Source: RYN-230 sp963713815 (GTDB taxonomy: Bacteria; Actinomycetota; Actinomycetes; Streptosporangiales; Streptosporangiaceae). From it: a stretch of DNA of 64,000 nucleotides. The translations under genes were made by a program, and so were the position numbers. Shown piece after piece: positions 53,629-62,217 of the stretch. The DNA lies in contig CAVQNH010000052.1 in NCBI GenBank assembly GCA_963713815.1, positions 248,001-312,000 on the forward strand, read 5' to 3'. The notes under the pieces are model-generated. The model was not told where the DNA came from and did not search any database. It saw only the letters and a program-made list of their open reading frames with translations. The first letter of the stretch is position 1. Each line of letters starts with the position of its first letter.

Positions 53629-53814
53629 TTAATCGACCACCGGGTCGTTTCCTCCGCTGCAACCACCACTCGCTTGTTGAAGAATGGTCCAAAGCGACGC
53701 AGCTATTTGGTCGTTGGCCGCGATGAATACCGATCGCTGATCGGTCATCTTGAGTTCCGCCCTGTGCGTGGTACTCACGGTGGTCAAGACGCCGTTGAGC
53801 GTGACGGGGCGCAC
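53629..53814 (-). CDS. Hypothetical small protein (possibly C-terminal part of a longer gene)
   Basis: 61 codons from a GTG. Upstream in the same frame the sequence still looks protein-like (ARTIQDAIKINEVEV, then VRPVTLNGVLTTV), but a start is missing there and the adjacent gene (53832-54185) stops just before it in another frame. This may be the 3' part of a frameshifted gene. The body is STTHRAELKMTDQRSVFIAA, ending in a Cys-containing GGCSGGNDP. Function unknown. Confidence 0.35.
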   Translation of the reverse strand: MRPVTLNGVLTTVSTTHRAELKMTDQRSVFIAANDQIAASLWTILQQASGGCSGGNDPVVD

Positions 53815-53831
53815 CTCAACCTCGTTGATCT

Positions 53832-54185
53832 TTATCGCGTCCTGGATCGTCCTCGCCGAGGCACGGGCAAGCGAGGTGCGGCTACTGCGGCGTCCAGATC
53901 GATCTCGTCCTGGATCACGTGGCCTGTGAGCTCGGAGAGGTGCTTCGCCACGCGCGGTCCGAAGCGGCGCAGTTCGCGTGCCAGCTGTCGTGCTGTCTCC
54001 AGCGCCGCCGTGTCCTCGGACTGTGCCACCAGAGTGAACAGCTCGCGCATAGCAGCATCGACCAGCGTGTCGGTGCCGGTGGAAACTGCCACCTCGTCCC
54101 CCGAAATCTGCTCACCGGGGCCGTAGGTCGGAATGTCCGTTCGACCCCGCTCCTGACCAGCAATCCTGCATCCTTTAAGGCGCAC
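53832..54185 (-). CDS. Hypothetical protein with helical core
   Basis: 117 aa from a start at 54185. Residues ~35-95 (TLVDAAMRELFTLVAQSEDT, then ALETARQLARELRRFGPRVA) look like long amphipathic helices. The last ~20 residues are Arg/Pro-rich, suggesting that the true frame is left near 53880. No family recognised. Located between tRNA-Tyr and the pentapeptide protein in the AT-richer island. Confidence 0.45.
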   Translation of the reverse strand: MRLKGCRIAGQERGRTDIPTYGPGEQISGDEVAVSTGTDTLVDAAMRELFTLVAQSEDTAALETARQLARELRRFGPRVAKHLSELTGHVIQDEIDLDAAVAAPRLPVPRRGRSRTR

Positions 54186-54257
54186 TGATGCGCAGACGCT
54201 CGGCCGTCGAGTCGCTCAGGCTGGGCGGTTTCCCAATCTGTGCCCGCCTCCCTGGGA

Positions 54258-55247
54258 TTATGGGGCGGAGGAGCTGGCACGAAGACCTTTCACGCTTTTG
54301 AGATTTGCGCCGGTAAGGTTCGCCCGGTAGAGCCTCGCGCCCGTAAGGTTCGCATGTTCGAGGTCCGCGCCGGTGAGGTTCGCGCGTTCGAGGTCCGCGC
54401 CGGTGAGGTTCGCGCCGACGAGGCCCACGTGTACGGCGTACGCCCCGTAAAAGTCTGCGCGGACGAGGTCCGCATGGTAGAACATTGCGCCTTCGAGGTA
54501 CGCGCCCCCGAGCTCGGCACCGCCGAGGTGCGCGTCCCAGAGGATCGCACCGTCGAGGTGCGCCCCGCCAAGATCCGCTAGATCGAGGTCAGCACGAATA
54601 AGATCCGCGCCGCTGAGGTCCGCGCCGAGGGCCTCGGCGCTGGTGAGGTTCGCGCCGCGGAGGTCCGCATCGGTGACGTTTCCATTTTCGAGGTTCGCGC
54701 GGCTGAGGTTCGCGCCGCGGAGGTGCGCGTCGAAGAGGTTCGCACCGAAGAGGTTGGCGCCGCGAAAGGACGTGTGGATGAGCTGGGCGGCGGCGAGCTG
54801 CGCATGATTGAGGTCGATGAGGGTTGTGTGGCCATCGTTGGCGGTGTTGCGGGTGCCTACGACGGTGAGGGCGGCTTGGATGTCAGTCGGTGGTGGTGGC
54901 GGCGGGAAGGCCTGCCGTGCGATTAATGGGGCGCGATCGCGGACGAAGGCGCAGAGAATCGCGACGACAGTGGGCTGGTCGCGGGGGGAGTCTTGCATGA
55001 GGCGCTGGAGCGCGTAGATGCCACCGAGCCGGACATCGATAGAGGAGGAACCAAGATTGGTGACGGCGGCGTTGTAACGGTCGGTGATCTGTCCCTGCGC
55101 GGCGATTTTCAGCTGATCGTCGGTTGCACGGACTGACAGGGCGGCGAAGATGAGGGCTACAACAGCTGCGAGGCCCGGCAACCCGGCGACCGCAATGGCG
55201 ACCCAATCACGACGCGGAGGTGGCGGGACAGGGGCCGAAGACTGCAT
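54258..55247 (-). CDS. Pentapeptide-repeat membrane protein
   Basis: 329 aa from the ATG at 55247; a start at 55319 would add 24 residues. One N-terminal helix (about residues 17-37, AVAGLPGLAAVVALIFAALS) anchors it. Residues ~175-320 are an uninterrupted run of A(D/N)LxxA pentapeptides (ANLFGANLFDAHLRGANLSR is typical), forming a right-handed quadrilateral beta-helix. The region between (VRLGGIYALQRLMQDSPRDQ) matches the domain that often precedes such repeats in actinobacterial membrane proteins. Function is unknown; no DNA-gyrase-mimic features can be judged. Confidence 0.8.
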   Translation of the reverse strand: MQSSAPVPPPPRRDWVAIAVAGLPGLAAVVALIFAALSVRATDDQLKIAAQGQITDRYNAAVTNLGSSSIDVRLGGIYALQRLMQDSPRDQPTVVAILCAFVRDRAPLIARQAFPPPPPPTDIQAALTVVGTRNTANDGHTTLIDLNHAQLAAAQLIHTSFRGANLFGANLFDAHLRGANLSRANLENGNVTDADLRGANLTSAEALGADLSGADLIRADLDLADLGGAHLDGAILWDAHLGGAELGGAYLEGAMFYHADLVRADFYGAYAVHVGLVGANLTGADLERANLTGADLEHANLTGARLYRANLTGANLKSVKGLRASSSAP

Positions 55248-55472
55248 GTACGTATGAATGCCCAGGATGATGTGCTTGTGCACCGACTGGTGGGCTAGGG
55301 TTCGGTTCTCGCAGCGCATACTGCAGTCAGCGTCACCGTATCCAGGCCGAGGTCATAGCCTCCCACAGCAGTGCAGCCCTCGATAGTTGCGTCCGGCATG
55401 GTGGTGTACCGACCGGGCCCGTGATGGGCGTGTGGGATTCCAGAACTCGGCCACCGGTGTTGACCTGGGCTT

Positions 55473-55529
55473 CTACGCGGCCCGCTCGTATTCGTTGATG
55501 AGGCTGCCGAGAATGGGCCGGCGCTTGAT
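55473..55529 (-). pseudogene. Transposase C-terminal remnant abutting the insertion sequence
   Basis: Minus-strand codons read IKRRPILGSLINEYERAA and a TAG, which matches the usual last residues of actinobacterial rve transposases (LGG(V/L)(I/L)(H/N)EYxxAA), as in both complete copies in this window. The remnant runs directly into the left inverted repeat of the next element, so an older copy was probably cut by it. Confidence 0.5.
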
Positions 55530-56753
55530 CCTGTGGGTGCCGATAACTCTGTCATGGCCCGCTGACCTGGTCTCTTGTGATTGATGAGGGACGGGCAAGT
55601 TCGGCATCCGGCTGCGCGGGAGCCACGCAGTCCGGCAGTTTCAGTGCTCATGACCCTGCGATTCGCGTACCTCGCCGTGCTGCGCGTGTTCGGCTGGCTG
55701 GCCTTGCTCGCCCGGTCCGACCGGGCCAAGGACGCCGAGATCTTGATCTTGCGCCATCAGGTCGCCGTGCTCCAGCGCCAGGTCAAGGTTCCGCGGCTGT
55801 CGTGGGCCGACCGGGCGGTTCTGGCCGCGCTGGCCCGGCTGCTGCCGGACAGCCAGCTCCGCCAGTTGCGGCTGATCGCCTCGCCCCGGACCCTGCTGCG
55901 CTGGCACGCCGGCCTCGTCCGGCGGCACTGGGCGTACCCGCGCCGGACCCCGGGACGGCCCAAGACTGACCGGACGGTGCGTTCGCTGGTGCTGGAGATG
56001 GCCCGCGACAATCCGTCCTGGGGGTACCGGCGCATCCATGGCGAGCTGGCGGGCCTTGGACGGAAAATCGCGCCGTCGACGGTGTGGCAGATCCTCAAGG
56101 ACGCGGGCATCGATCCCGCGCCCAGGCGGACTGGGCAGTCCTGGCGGGCGTTCCTGGACGCCCAGGCCACGACGATCCTGGCCGCCGACTTCTTCCACGT
56201 CGATACCGTGTTCCTGCGCCGCCTTTACGTGCTGTTCTTCATCGAGCACGGCACCCGGCGCGTGCACCTGGCCGGGATCACCGCCCACCCGACGGGGGAG
56301 TGGGTGACCCAGCAGGCCCGCAACCTTCTGATGAACCTCGATGATCACGCGGACAGTTTCAGGTTCATCATCCGGGACAGGGACGTCAAGTTCACCAGTG
56401 CCTTCGACGCAGTGCTCACGACGGCCGGGCTGCGGATCGTCAAGACCCCGGTGCGGGCGCCGCGGGCGAACGCGATCGCCGAGCGGTGGATCGCCAGCGC
56501 CCGCCGCGAGTGCCTGGACCGAATACTTGTCACCTGCGAACGGCACCTGCAGCTGGTCCTCAGCGAGTATGGCGATCACTACAACTCGCACCGGCCGCAC
56601 CGGGCGCTCCACCAGAGTCCGCCTGCCGGGCGCGAGCATCCGCCCAGTCTGGGTGCCAACGTTCGGGTCCTGCGCCGGGACCGGCTCGGCGGCCTGATCC
56701 ACGAATATTCGCAGGTCGCATAAGGTGACACGATTTCCGGCACCAACAGGGTC
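55527..56753 (+). mobile_element. Insertion sequence 1 (rve-type, ~1.2 kb)
   Basis: Imperfect terminal inverted repeats at 55527-55554 and 56726-56753 share the core CCTGT(G/T)GGTGCCG. They bracket one transposase gene on the plus strand. Length and ends match the second element at 60905-62124. No target duplication is obvious. Confidence 0.75.
55650..56723 (+). CDS. DDE (rve) transposase of insertion sequence 1
   Basis: 357 aa from the ATG at 55650. N-terminal helix-turn-helix region with KDAEILILRHQVAVLQRQ and WGYRRIHGELAGLG, then VWQILKDAGIDPAPRR. The integrase core has Asp in LAADFFHVD, Asp in FIIRDRDVKF and Glu in ANAIAERWI (a D-D-E triad), and the ending GGLIHEYSQVA. The family is the single-ORF rve_3-type transposase common in actinobacteria. 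About 45% of aligned residues look the same as the element at 60.9 kb. Confidence 0.9.
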   Translation: MTLRFAYLAVLRVFGWLALLARSDRAKDAEILILRHQVAVLQRQVKVPRLSWADRAVLAALARLLPDSQLRQLRLIASPRTLLRWHAGLVRRHWAYPRRTPGRPKTDRTVRSLVLEMARDNPSWGYRRIHGELAGLGRKIAPSTVWQILKDAGIDPAPRRTGQSWRAFLDAQATTILAADFFHVDTVFLRRLYVLFFIEHGTRRVHLAGITAHPTGEWVTQQARNLLMNLDDHADSFRFIIRDRDVKFTSAFDAVLTTAGLRIVKTPVRAPRANAIAERWIASARRECLDRILVTCERHLQLVLSEYGDHYNSHRPHRALHQSPPAGREHPPSLGANVRVLRRDRLGGLIHEYSQVA

Positions 56754-57015
56754 CATTGGCCGCGGCTGGAATCTCAAGAGGTGGGACCCAGTTGTGGCGC
56801 CAGCAGTCACGTAACCAGTCGGTGACAGGTTCCCGCTCTCAACCATTGCGGGCGGCCTGCACCGTAAGGCGCGCTCATGCCGAATAGAGTGTTACCTGTT
56901 TCCGCAATTTAGACAGGCCGACCCTTGGCTTTTGCATGCGACCGCTGGCCCTAGCCTCGACCATAAGGATGAGGAGGGACAGCAACAGTACTCAAAGTTC
57001 TACTCGCTGGGCGAC

Positions 57016-58002
57016 TCAGGGAATGCCTGACATATAGAAGCCGCAGCTCTTGATCTTCGGCGGCGTTGGGGACGATGATGGTTCTGGCGAGGCATGCATT
57101 GCAGCAGCTAGCCGAGATGATGAATTTGATTGACCTAGTCCTAGACCAGTAGAACCATTCTGCTTGGAAGGTGCAGGCGTCGTCAACCAGTAACGCTTCG
57201 GGGCTGGAGAAGCAGTTTGAGATCCGCTGTTTGCAGATGGAAGTGATATTTGCGATAGCGAGCATTTGTCATGGGTGACGATGGCTCGGACTTCTGACCT
57301 CGGTACGTCGATAGAGCTAGGGCCATGACACTCGCTTGAATTGAGGCGAAGCGAGATCACGTCGTCACTTGTATCGTTTGGATCGATTGCCCCGAGAATA
57401 ACATTGTAAGGTGGCGGGGCTACGACCGACGCAGGGCAAATACGCGAGACGGTCCTAAACGCCTTGCTAGCAAGGGAGAGATCCGCGACCTCGGTTCGTG
57501 GGTCGGTGGGTGAGATCGTAACCACGAGTACAAGACTTAAAAGGGTCAGGACTGCAGCGACAGCGGCAGCCGAGACTGCCCACCTGAGGCGGTCATTTAT
57601 TCTCTTGGCGTGCCAATTGGCTCCAACGACAGCCAACTCGACAAATGTAGCCGCCTCCTGCTGACCTTCCGGAAACAGATCTGCCGGGGGATTGGTGATC
57701 GGCGCTGATACAGCCCACAAAAAGGTGGCTGCCGTAGCAAACCATAGGAGAAGTGTGGCCAGTCCGATAACTAGAACCCAAATCGGCAACGTCTGGAATT
57801 TGGTGACTACGCCCGCCGTAATGAGGATCACTGCGGCAGCACTGGCTATTCCAAACCCGGCCTGAGCGCGTGAACGGGCCGCCTCGGGCTTGTTAATCTC
57901 ACGGGCATAGTACGCATTAGCGGCAGCCACGACATCTGGAGGGGCAGCTGCGCCTTCGTTGTCCCCAGGGCTTGGTTCCTGACCGGACTGGTCCGTAGCC
58001 AT
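57016..58002 (-). CDS. Membrane protein with three N-terminal helices and Cys-containing C-terminal domain, unknown
   Basis: 328 aa from the ATG at 58002. Helices at about residues 49-68 (FGIASAAAVILITAGVV), 73-97 (PIWVLVIGLATLLLWFATAA) and 142-165 (AVSAAAVAAVLTLLSLVLVV). The remaining ~160 residues contain four cysteines (RICPAS, SECHG, DKCSL, KSCGF) and a Ser/Pro/Thr-rich stretch, suggesting a disulfide-bonded exported part. No family recognised. Third positions are much less GC-rich than in the core genes, which supports foreign origin. Confidence 0.65.
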   Translation of the reverse strand: MATDQSGQEPSPGDNEGAAAPPDVVAAANAYYAREINKPEAARSRAQAGFGIASAAAVILITAGVVTKFQTLPIWVLVIGLATLLLWFATAATFLWAVSAPITNPPADLFPEGQQEAATFVELAVVGANWHAKRINDRLRWAVSAAAVAAVLTLLSLVLVVTISPTDPRTEVADLSLASKAFRTVSRICPASVVAPPPYNVILGAIDPNDTSDDVISLRLNSSECHGPSSIDVPRSEVRAIVTHDKCSLSQISLPSANSGSQTASPAPKRYWLTTPAPSKQNGSTGLGLGQSNSSSRLAAAMHASPEPSSSPTPPKIKSCGFYMSGIP

Positions 58003-58283
58003 GTGGTCAGTATGGCGGAATGTCTCTTGGTTGTCCCGGTCCTTTGGTGGAGTCGTGTCGAGAATCTAGCGACTCTAGCACATGAACACTACGTTGGCGC
58101 GCCGCTCCAGAGGCGATGGGGTGTGGTTTCAACGGCGGAGGTTTACTTTAGGGGAAAAGTGGCAATCTTGACAATTTATGGTGTTTTTACACAATCTGCT
58201 GTGGAGTCCGAGGACTTCCTCATCTGCCGCGTACCGGGCAGTGGTGCTGCCGGTGGGGGCTGCGTCTGCGGCAGACTGAACGG

Positions 58284-59069
58284 GTGTCTGCTGATGACGT
58301 ATGGGCTCCTCTGGCTGAGCGGTTCGTGGATGGGCACTACGGGACGTTGCGCGGCCGGGTGCGCACCCATGTGATCGCGTGCCATCTCCGGGAGCATCTG
58401 CCAAGGCCGCCGGCCGCGCTGGTCGATGTCGGAGGTGGAGCGGGCAATCAGTCGATTCCCCTGGCCAGGGACGGCTATCAGGTGGCCATTGTGGATCCGT
58501 CGGCAGCGATGCTCGCCAAGGCACAAGCCCGGCTGGAGTCCGAGCCAGCTGAGGTTGCCAGCCGGGTCCGGCTGGTCCAGGCCAGCGCCGCGGAGGCGCG
58601 CCATGCGCTGGGCGGCATGCGGTTCGCCGGCGTCCTCTGCCACGGGGTCATCATGTATGTCGATGACCCGCAGCCATTCGCCGCCGCGCTGGCAGATCTG
58701 GCCCAGCCAGGAGCGATCGTATCCCTGGTAGCCAAGAACGCCGACGTCATGGCCAGCAGACCGGCCCTGGAGGGCAACTGGGCCGGGGCCCTGGCCGCCT
58801 TTGACACCGACCGCCAGCTCAACGGGCTCGGCCTGGACACCCGCGCGGACACCATCGACGGCCTCACCGCTGTCCTGGCCAAAACCGGTGTGAAGCGAAT
58901 TGCCTGGTACGGGGTGCGCCTGTTCACCGACAGCTGGACTCCCGCCCACCTCGGCGCCGGTGCCGAAGAACAGGCCCTGGAAGTCGAACTTCAGGCCAGC
59001 CGCCGCGATCCCTACCGGCTCATGAGCCGCCTATTCCACATCATCGGCAGGCGCCTGCCGAGCCATTGA
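58284..59069 (+). CDS. SAM-dependent methyltransferase
   Basis: 261 aa from a GTG. Class I Rossmann fold: ALVDVGGGAGNQSIPLARDG (motif I, about residues 44-63), VAIVDPSAAMLAKAQ, RLVQASAAEARHAL (motif II region), GVIMYVDDPQPFAAALADLAQPGAIVSLVAKN. The SmtA/CmoM-like arrangement (CHGVIMYVDDP, then ARRDPYRLMSRLFHIIGRR near the end) suggests a small-molecule or tRNA-modifying enzyme, but the substrate is unknown. GC-rich like the core, unlike the two flanking hypothetical genes. Confidence 0.82.
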   Translation: MSADDVWAPLAERFVDGHYGTLRGRVRTHVIACHLREHLPRPPAALVDVGGGAGNQSIPLARDGYQVAIVDPSAAMLAKAQARLESEPAEVASRVRLVQASAAEARHALGGMRFAGVLCHGVIMYVDDPQPFAAALADLAQPGAIVSLVAKNADVMASRPALEGNWAGALAAFDTDRQLNGLGLDTRADTIDGLTAVLAKTGVKRIAWYGVRLFTDSWTPAHLGAGAEEQALEVELQASRRDPYRLMSRLFHIIGRRLPSH

Positions 59070-59656
59070 CGAAGAGTCTCCTCAGGAGGAGGAGACGCCC
59101 CGCACTACGAAAGCAAACGCACTCACATGCCGCGGAGAGTGTGCATGATCCTTGCGGGGAGCGTTGGACCCGCGTGACGTCCAGGCCTCTCGAGGACCAC
59201 AGAGTGTGACGGATGGTCCTGCGCTAACCGCGCACATCCCCGCCGATATGCGCCGCCTTCGATTCAGGGCTGATCGCCACACGCTGTGTCCGTATCTGGG
59301 TTTTCTGTGCGCCTGTGATCCGGTGGCAGGAATACGGAAAACAGGTTCGCGGCCCGGTCGAGCTGGCTGAGGATGCATGCCCTGGCCTGCTCGCCGAACG
59401 GGGGCCGGGGCGGCTGTGATTGGCGTGATTTGCCACTTGCCGTACCGCCGGGGTGGGCTGGAACGTCGGCCGGAGAGCGCCCTGTGCGGCTCGGACGGGA
59501 TGGTGCCGGCTAGCGCACCCGAATCTCGCGCGTCGATGCGGACGATCCGCTGGCGTGCCGCCCGTTCCGCCAGCACCCGGCGGAATCCCTCGGCGTCGGG
59601 GACCTCCGGCACGCGTCTTGACGTACCTGGGGCACCTTCGTTTCCGGCTGGGAACG
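59070..59656. other. Gap between the methyltransferase and the next minus-strand gene
   Basis: No gene could be supported. Several frames on both strands are open but Arg/Pro/Ser-rich, without a fold. A short stretch on the minus strand near 59520-59600 reads like degraded coding sequence (FRRVLAERAARQRIVRIDAR), so a decayed gene is possible. Confidence 0.4.
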
Positions 59657-60481
59657 CTACTGGGTGGCCGTGGCGGGTGCCATCGCTGCCTTGTCGATGC
59701 CTCCGCGACTGGCCGACCAGCAAGCGTCCTCGTAGACCTCGCAGCTGACCATGCGGCCCTGCTCGATGATGACGTGAACGATCGCAGCCGCCGCCGGGCC
59801 CTGGAGCAGCCGCCGCAGCCGAGCGGCGTCCCGTGACCCGATCAGCCGGTGCGGTGACCCCAGGACCCGCTGGAAGAGGAACCGGGCGGCGCCCTCGGTG
59901 CCGTAGGTGCTGAGCCCTGCGCACAAGACGACCCGCTGCCGCGGCTCGGCGCACCACACGTTCGAGGCGGCCACGAGCAACGTCAGGTCCTCGTGCGGGA
60001 TCCCCTTCTGGGATCGTTGGTCCCATGTGAACCGCCGCCCGCCGGCCCCGATGAGGTGCTTCTGCGCCTCCAGTACGAGTTGCGCAGACGGGTACTTCTT
60101 GTTCACCAGCTCCAGGAAGCTCTTCGAGTACTCGTTACGCAACGGTCCGCCGAGCAGCAGCACGTCATCCTGGAGCCGCCCCGGATACTCGGCGCTCATG
60201 TACACGGACACCTTCTTGCGCTTGTAAAGCGCCAAGACCGTGCGGGCGCCGACGGCGACGGCTCGCAGCTCGCCGATGGCGGTTGTGTGCGATCGGGCTT
60301 CCCCTGCCCCGGGGGGCCTCGTAGCGTTCGTTGAAACGATGACGTCGATCGGGTGGTCCCGGTTCAGGGCGAGGAAGCGACGGGCCGGCTGCCTAGCCGT
60401 CAGCGAACGAAGCAGCAGGCCACCGTAGGGGATAATACCCAGAGCCAAGCCCATCAGCCCGAGTGTACGATCGAGGTTCAT
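59657..60481 (-). CDS. Hypothetical protein with N-terminal hydrophobic segment, nucleotide-fold-like core
   Basis: 274 aa from the ATG at 60481. Residues ~8-25 (LMGLALGIIPYGGLLL) are a membrane segment or anchor. The core alternates beta strands and helices: PIDVIVSTNATRPPG, VSVYMSAEYPGRLQDDVLLLGGPLRNEYSK and FLELVNKKYPSAQ. The LLGGPLRN loop after a strand resembles SLOG- or nucleoside-deoxyribosyltransferase-like folds, but this is a pattern impression only. The rest (DLTLLVAASNVWCAEPRQRVVLCAGLSTYG) continues the alternation. No catalytic signature known to me. Confidence 0.6.
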   Translation of the reverse strand: MNLDRTLGLMGLALGIIPYGGLLLRSLTARQPARRFLALNRDHPIDVIVSTNATRPPGAGEARSHTTAIGELRAVAVGARTVLALYKRKKVSVYMSAEYPGRLQDDVLLLGGPLRNEYSKSFLELVNKKYPSAQLVLEAQKHLIGAGGRRFTWDQRSQKGIPHEDLTLLVAASNVWCAEPRQRVVLCAGLSTYGTEGAARFLFQRVLGSPHRLIGSRDAARLRRLLQGPAAAAIVHVIIEQGRMVSCEVYEDACWSASRGGIDKAAMAPATATQ

Positions 60482-60904
60482 CTCGCCACCACACGTCTGT
60501 CCGCACCCGCGCGGGGACGCCCCGCTGCCAGCAGACCCCCTTACATTGCCTCAGCGAGGCGCCGCCAGGCAAGCGGCTGGGCACCGTGGGGAACGGGACC
60601 CGTCCGTGCTCGGGAAGAGTGCGCGTGGCGGCGTGGCGTGTGCTTGTCCCTGCCGACGGCGAGGGCCGCACGCTCGTACGCTAATTGTTGGCGTCATCGG
60701 GATCTGTCCGCTGACCGCCGCCAGGAATTATCCGGAGACGGTCAGCCCGTCACGGGGCATTACTGCACGCGAAGCTGCGGCCGTTCCTGATCCGCCGTTA
60801 GGCGCGCAAGACGCTTTATGCCGGCCACTCGTGGACAGCGCTCAGATAACGCATTCTGCGCGGAGACCGTCTGCCGATTGGCCTGTCATGTGCCCTAAAT
60901 TAGG
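60482..60904. other. Gene-free stretch between the hypothetical gene and insertion sequence 2
   Basis: No supported gene; frames are short and without ribosome sites. The last 50 bases before the element are AT-rich. Confidence 0.45.
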
Positions 60905-62124
60905 CTGTGGGTGCCGAAAACCTATGCCACCAGGCGATACTCGTGAATCACTCCTCCAGCGCGGTCGCGCCGGAGGACCCGGAAGTGATCCAAGTCCGCG
61001 ATGCCATCGGGCAGCGGTCGCAGCGGCGCGGCTTGGGTCAGGGCGCGGTGCGGCCGGTGCGCATTGTAGAAGTCCTCGTACTCGCGCAGCGCGATCATCA
61101 GATGCCGCTGATTCCAGATCAAGGTCCGGTCCAGGAGCTCACGGCGGCAGCTGCCGATCCAGCGTTCCATGATCGAGTTCATTCGTGGCGCCTGAACGGC
61201 GGACCGGACGATTCTGACGCCAGCGGCCTGGAAGACCTCGTCGAACGCGGCGGTGAAGCTGGCGTCCCTGTCATGCAGAACGAACTTCACCCTGGTGCCC
61301 GCGTCCTGCAGGTCCATCAGCAGGTTCCTGGCCTGCTGGACCACCCACGACTGGACAGGGTGCTCGGTGGCACCGAGGATCCGGATCCGGCGGGTGCCGT
61401 GCTCGATCACGGCCAGCACGTGGACCTTGGTGCCGTTGAGCAGGTCGGTGGTGAAGAAGTCCAGCGCCAGGATCCCCTGGGCCTGGGATCGCAGGAACTC
61501 GGCCCAGCCCGGGCCGTCCCGGCGCGGAGCGGGGTCGATCCCGGCACCCTTGAGGATCTCCCAGACCGTGGACGGCGCTACCGTGATGCCGAGCCTGGCC
61601 AGTTCGCCGTGGATGCGCCGGTAGCCCCACGACTCGTTTTCCCTGGCCAGCCGCAGCACCACCGACCGGACATCACGGCGCACCGGCGGCCGGCCGGACC
61701 GGCCGCGGCGCGACAAGCGCGCCCACCGTCGGCGGAGGATCTCACGGTGCCAGCGCAAAATGGTGCCGGGAGTGACGATGAGCCGCATCGCCGCGAGGCG
61801 CTCGATGGGCAGCGTCCCGGCGAGCAGGGCCAGCCACGCCCGGTCCGGCCACGTCAGCCTGGACTGAGCCCGCGGCCGTTCACGCTGGGCGACGGCAAGC
61901 TGATGGCGCAGCATCAGGATCTCGGCGTCCTTCCACCACGACTCCCGTCGCGACAGGACCCGCAGCGACATGGCACGGGAGACGACGACGAAGATCAGCT
62001 TCAAGCCCACAAACCGAGGATCATCGCACCCCCAGACTGGCTCGCCAGGCACCGGACGCGGGACTGCGCCGATGGCGTTCGGCGGAGCATCGGCCCTGGC
62101 GGCGCAGGTTTTCGGCACCCACAG
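60905..62124 (-). mobile_element. Insertion sequence 2 (rve-type, ~1.2 kb)
   Basis: Inverted repeats at 60905-60928 and 62101-62124 agree at 22 of 24 positions, with the core CTGTGGGTGCCGAAAACCT. One transposase lies between, on the minus strand. Same architecture as insertion sequence 1. The flanks show no clear target duplication. Confidence 0.85.
60922..62010 (-). CDS. DDE (rve) transposase of insertion sequence 2
   Basis: 362 aa. I choose the GTG at 62010 because the stretch before KDAEILMLRHQ then has the same length as in the sister transposase; an open frame to 62118 runs into the inverted repeat. It has WGYRRIHGELARLGI, VWEILKGAGIDPAPRR, Asp in LALDFFTTD, Asp in VLHDRDASF and Glu in NSIMERWIG, with the ending GGVIHEYRLVA. 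Intact and possibly active. Confidence 0.9.
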   Translation of the reverse strand: MGLKLIFVVVSRAMSLRVLSRRESWWKDAEILMLRHQLAVAQRERPRAQSRLTWPDRAWLALLAGTLPIERLAAMRLIVTPGTILRWHREILRRRWARLSRRGRSGRPPVRRDVRSVVLRLARENESWGYRRIHGELARLGITVAPSTVWEILKGAGIDPAPRRDGPGWAEFLRSQAQGILALDFFTTDLLNGTKVHVLAVIEHGTRRIRILGATEHPVQSWVVQQARNLLMDLQDAGTRVKFVLHDRDASFTAAFDEVFQAAGVRIVRSAVQAPRMNSIMERWIGSCRRELLDRTLIWNQRHLMIALREYEDFYNAHRPHRALTQAAPLRPLPDGIADLDHFRVLRRDRAGGVIHEYRLVA

Positions 62125-62217
62125 GATCAGCAGGCAGGAGATTGCCCACAGGGTCAGGCAAGGAGCCGGAAGTCAGGTCACAATAGTAGACAAAACTATC
62201 AGACATCTTGTCCATTC

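Noticed and set aside
55295..55729. 144-codon minus-strand frame spanning the left end of insertion sequence 1
   Set aside because: It crosses the inverted repeat and the transposase start in antisense; only the short transposase-like remnant in another frame is credible.
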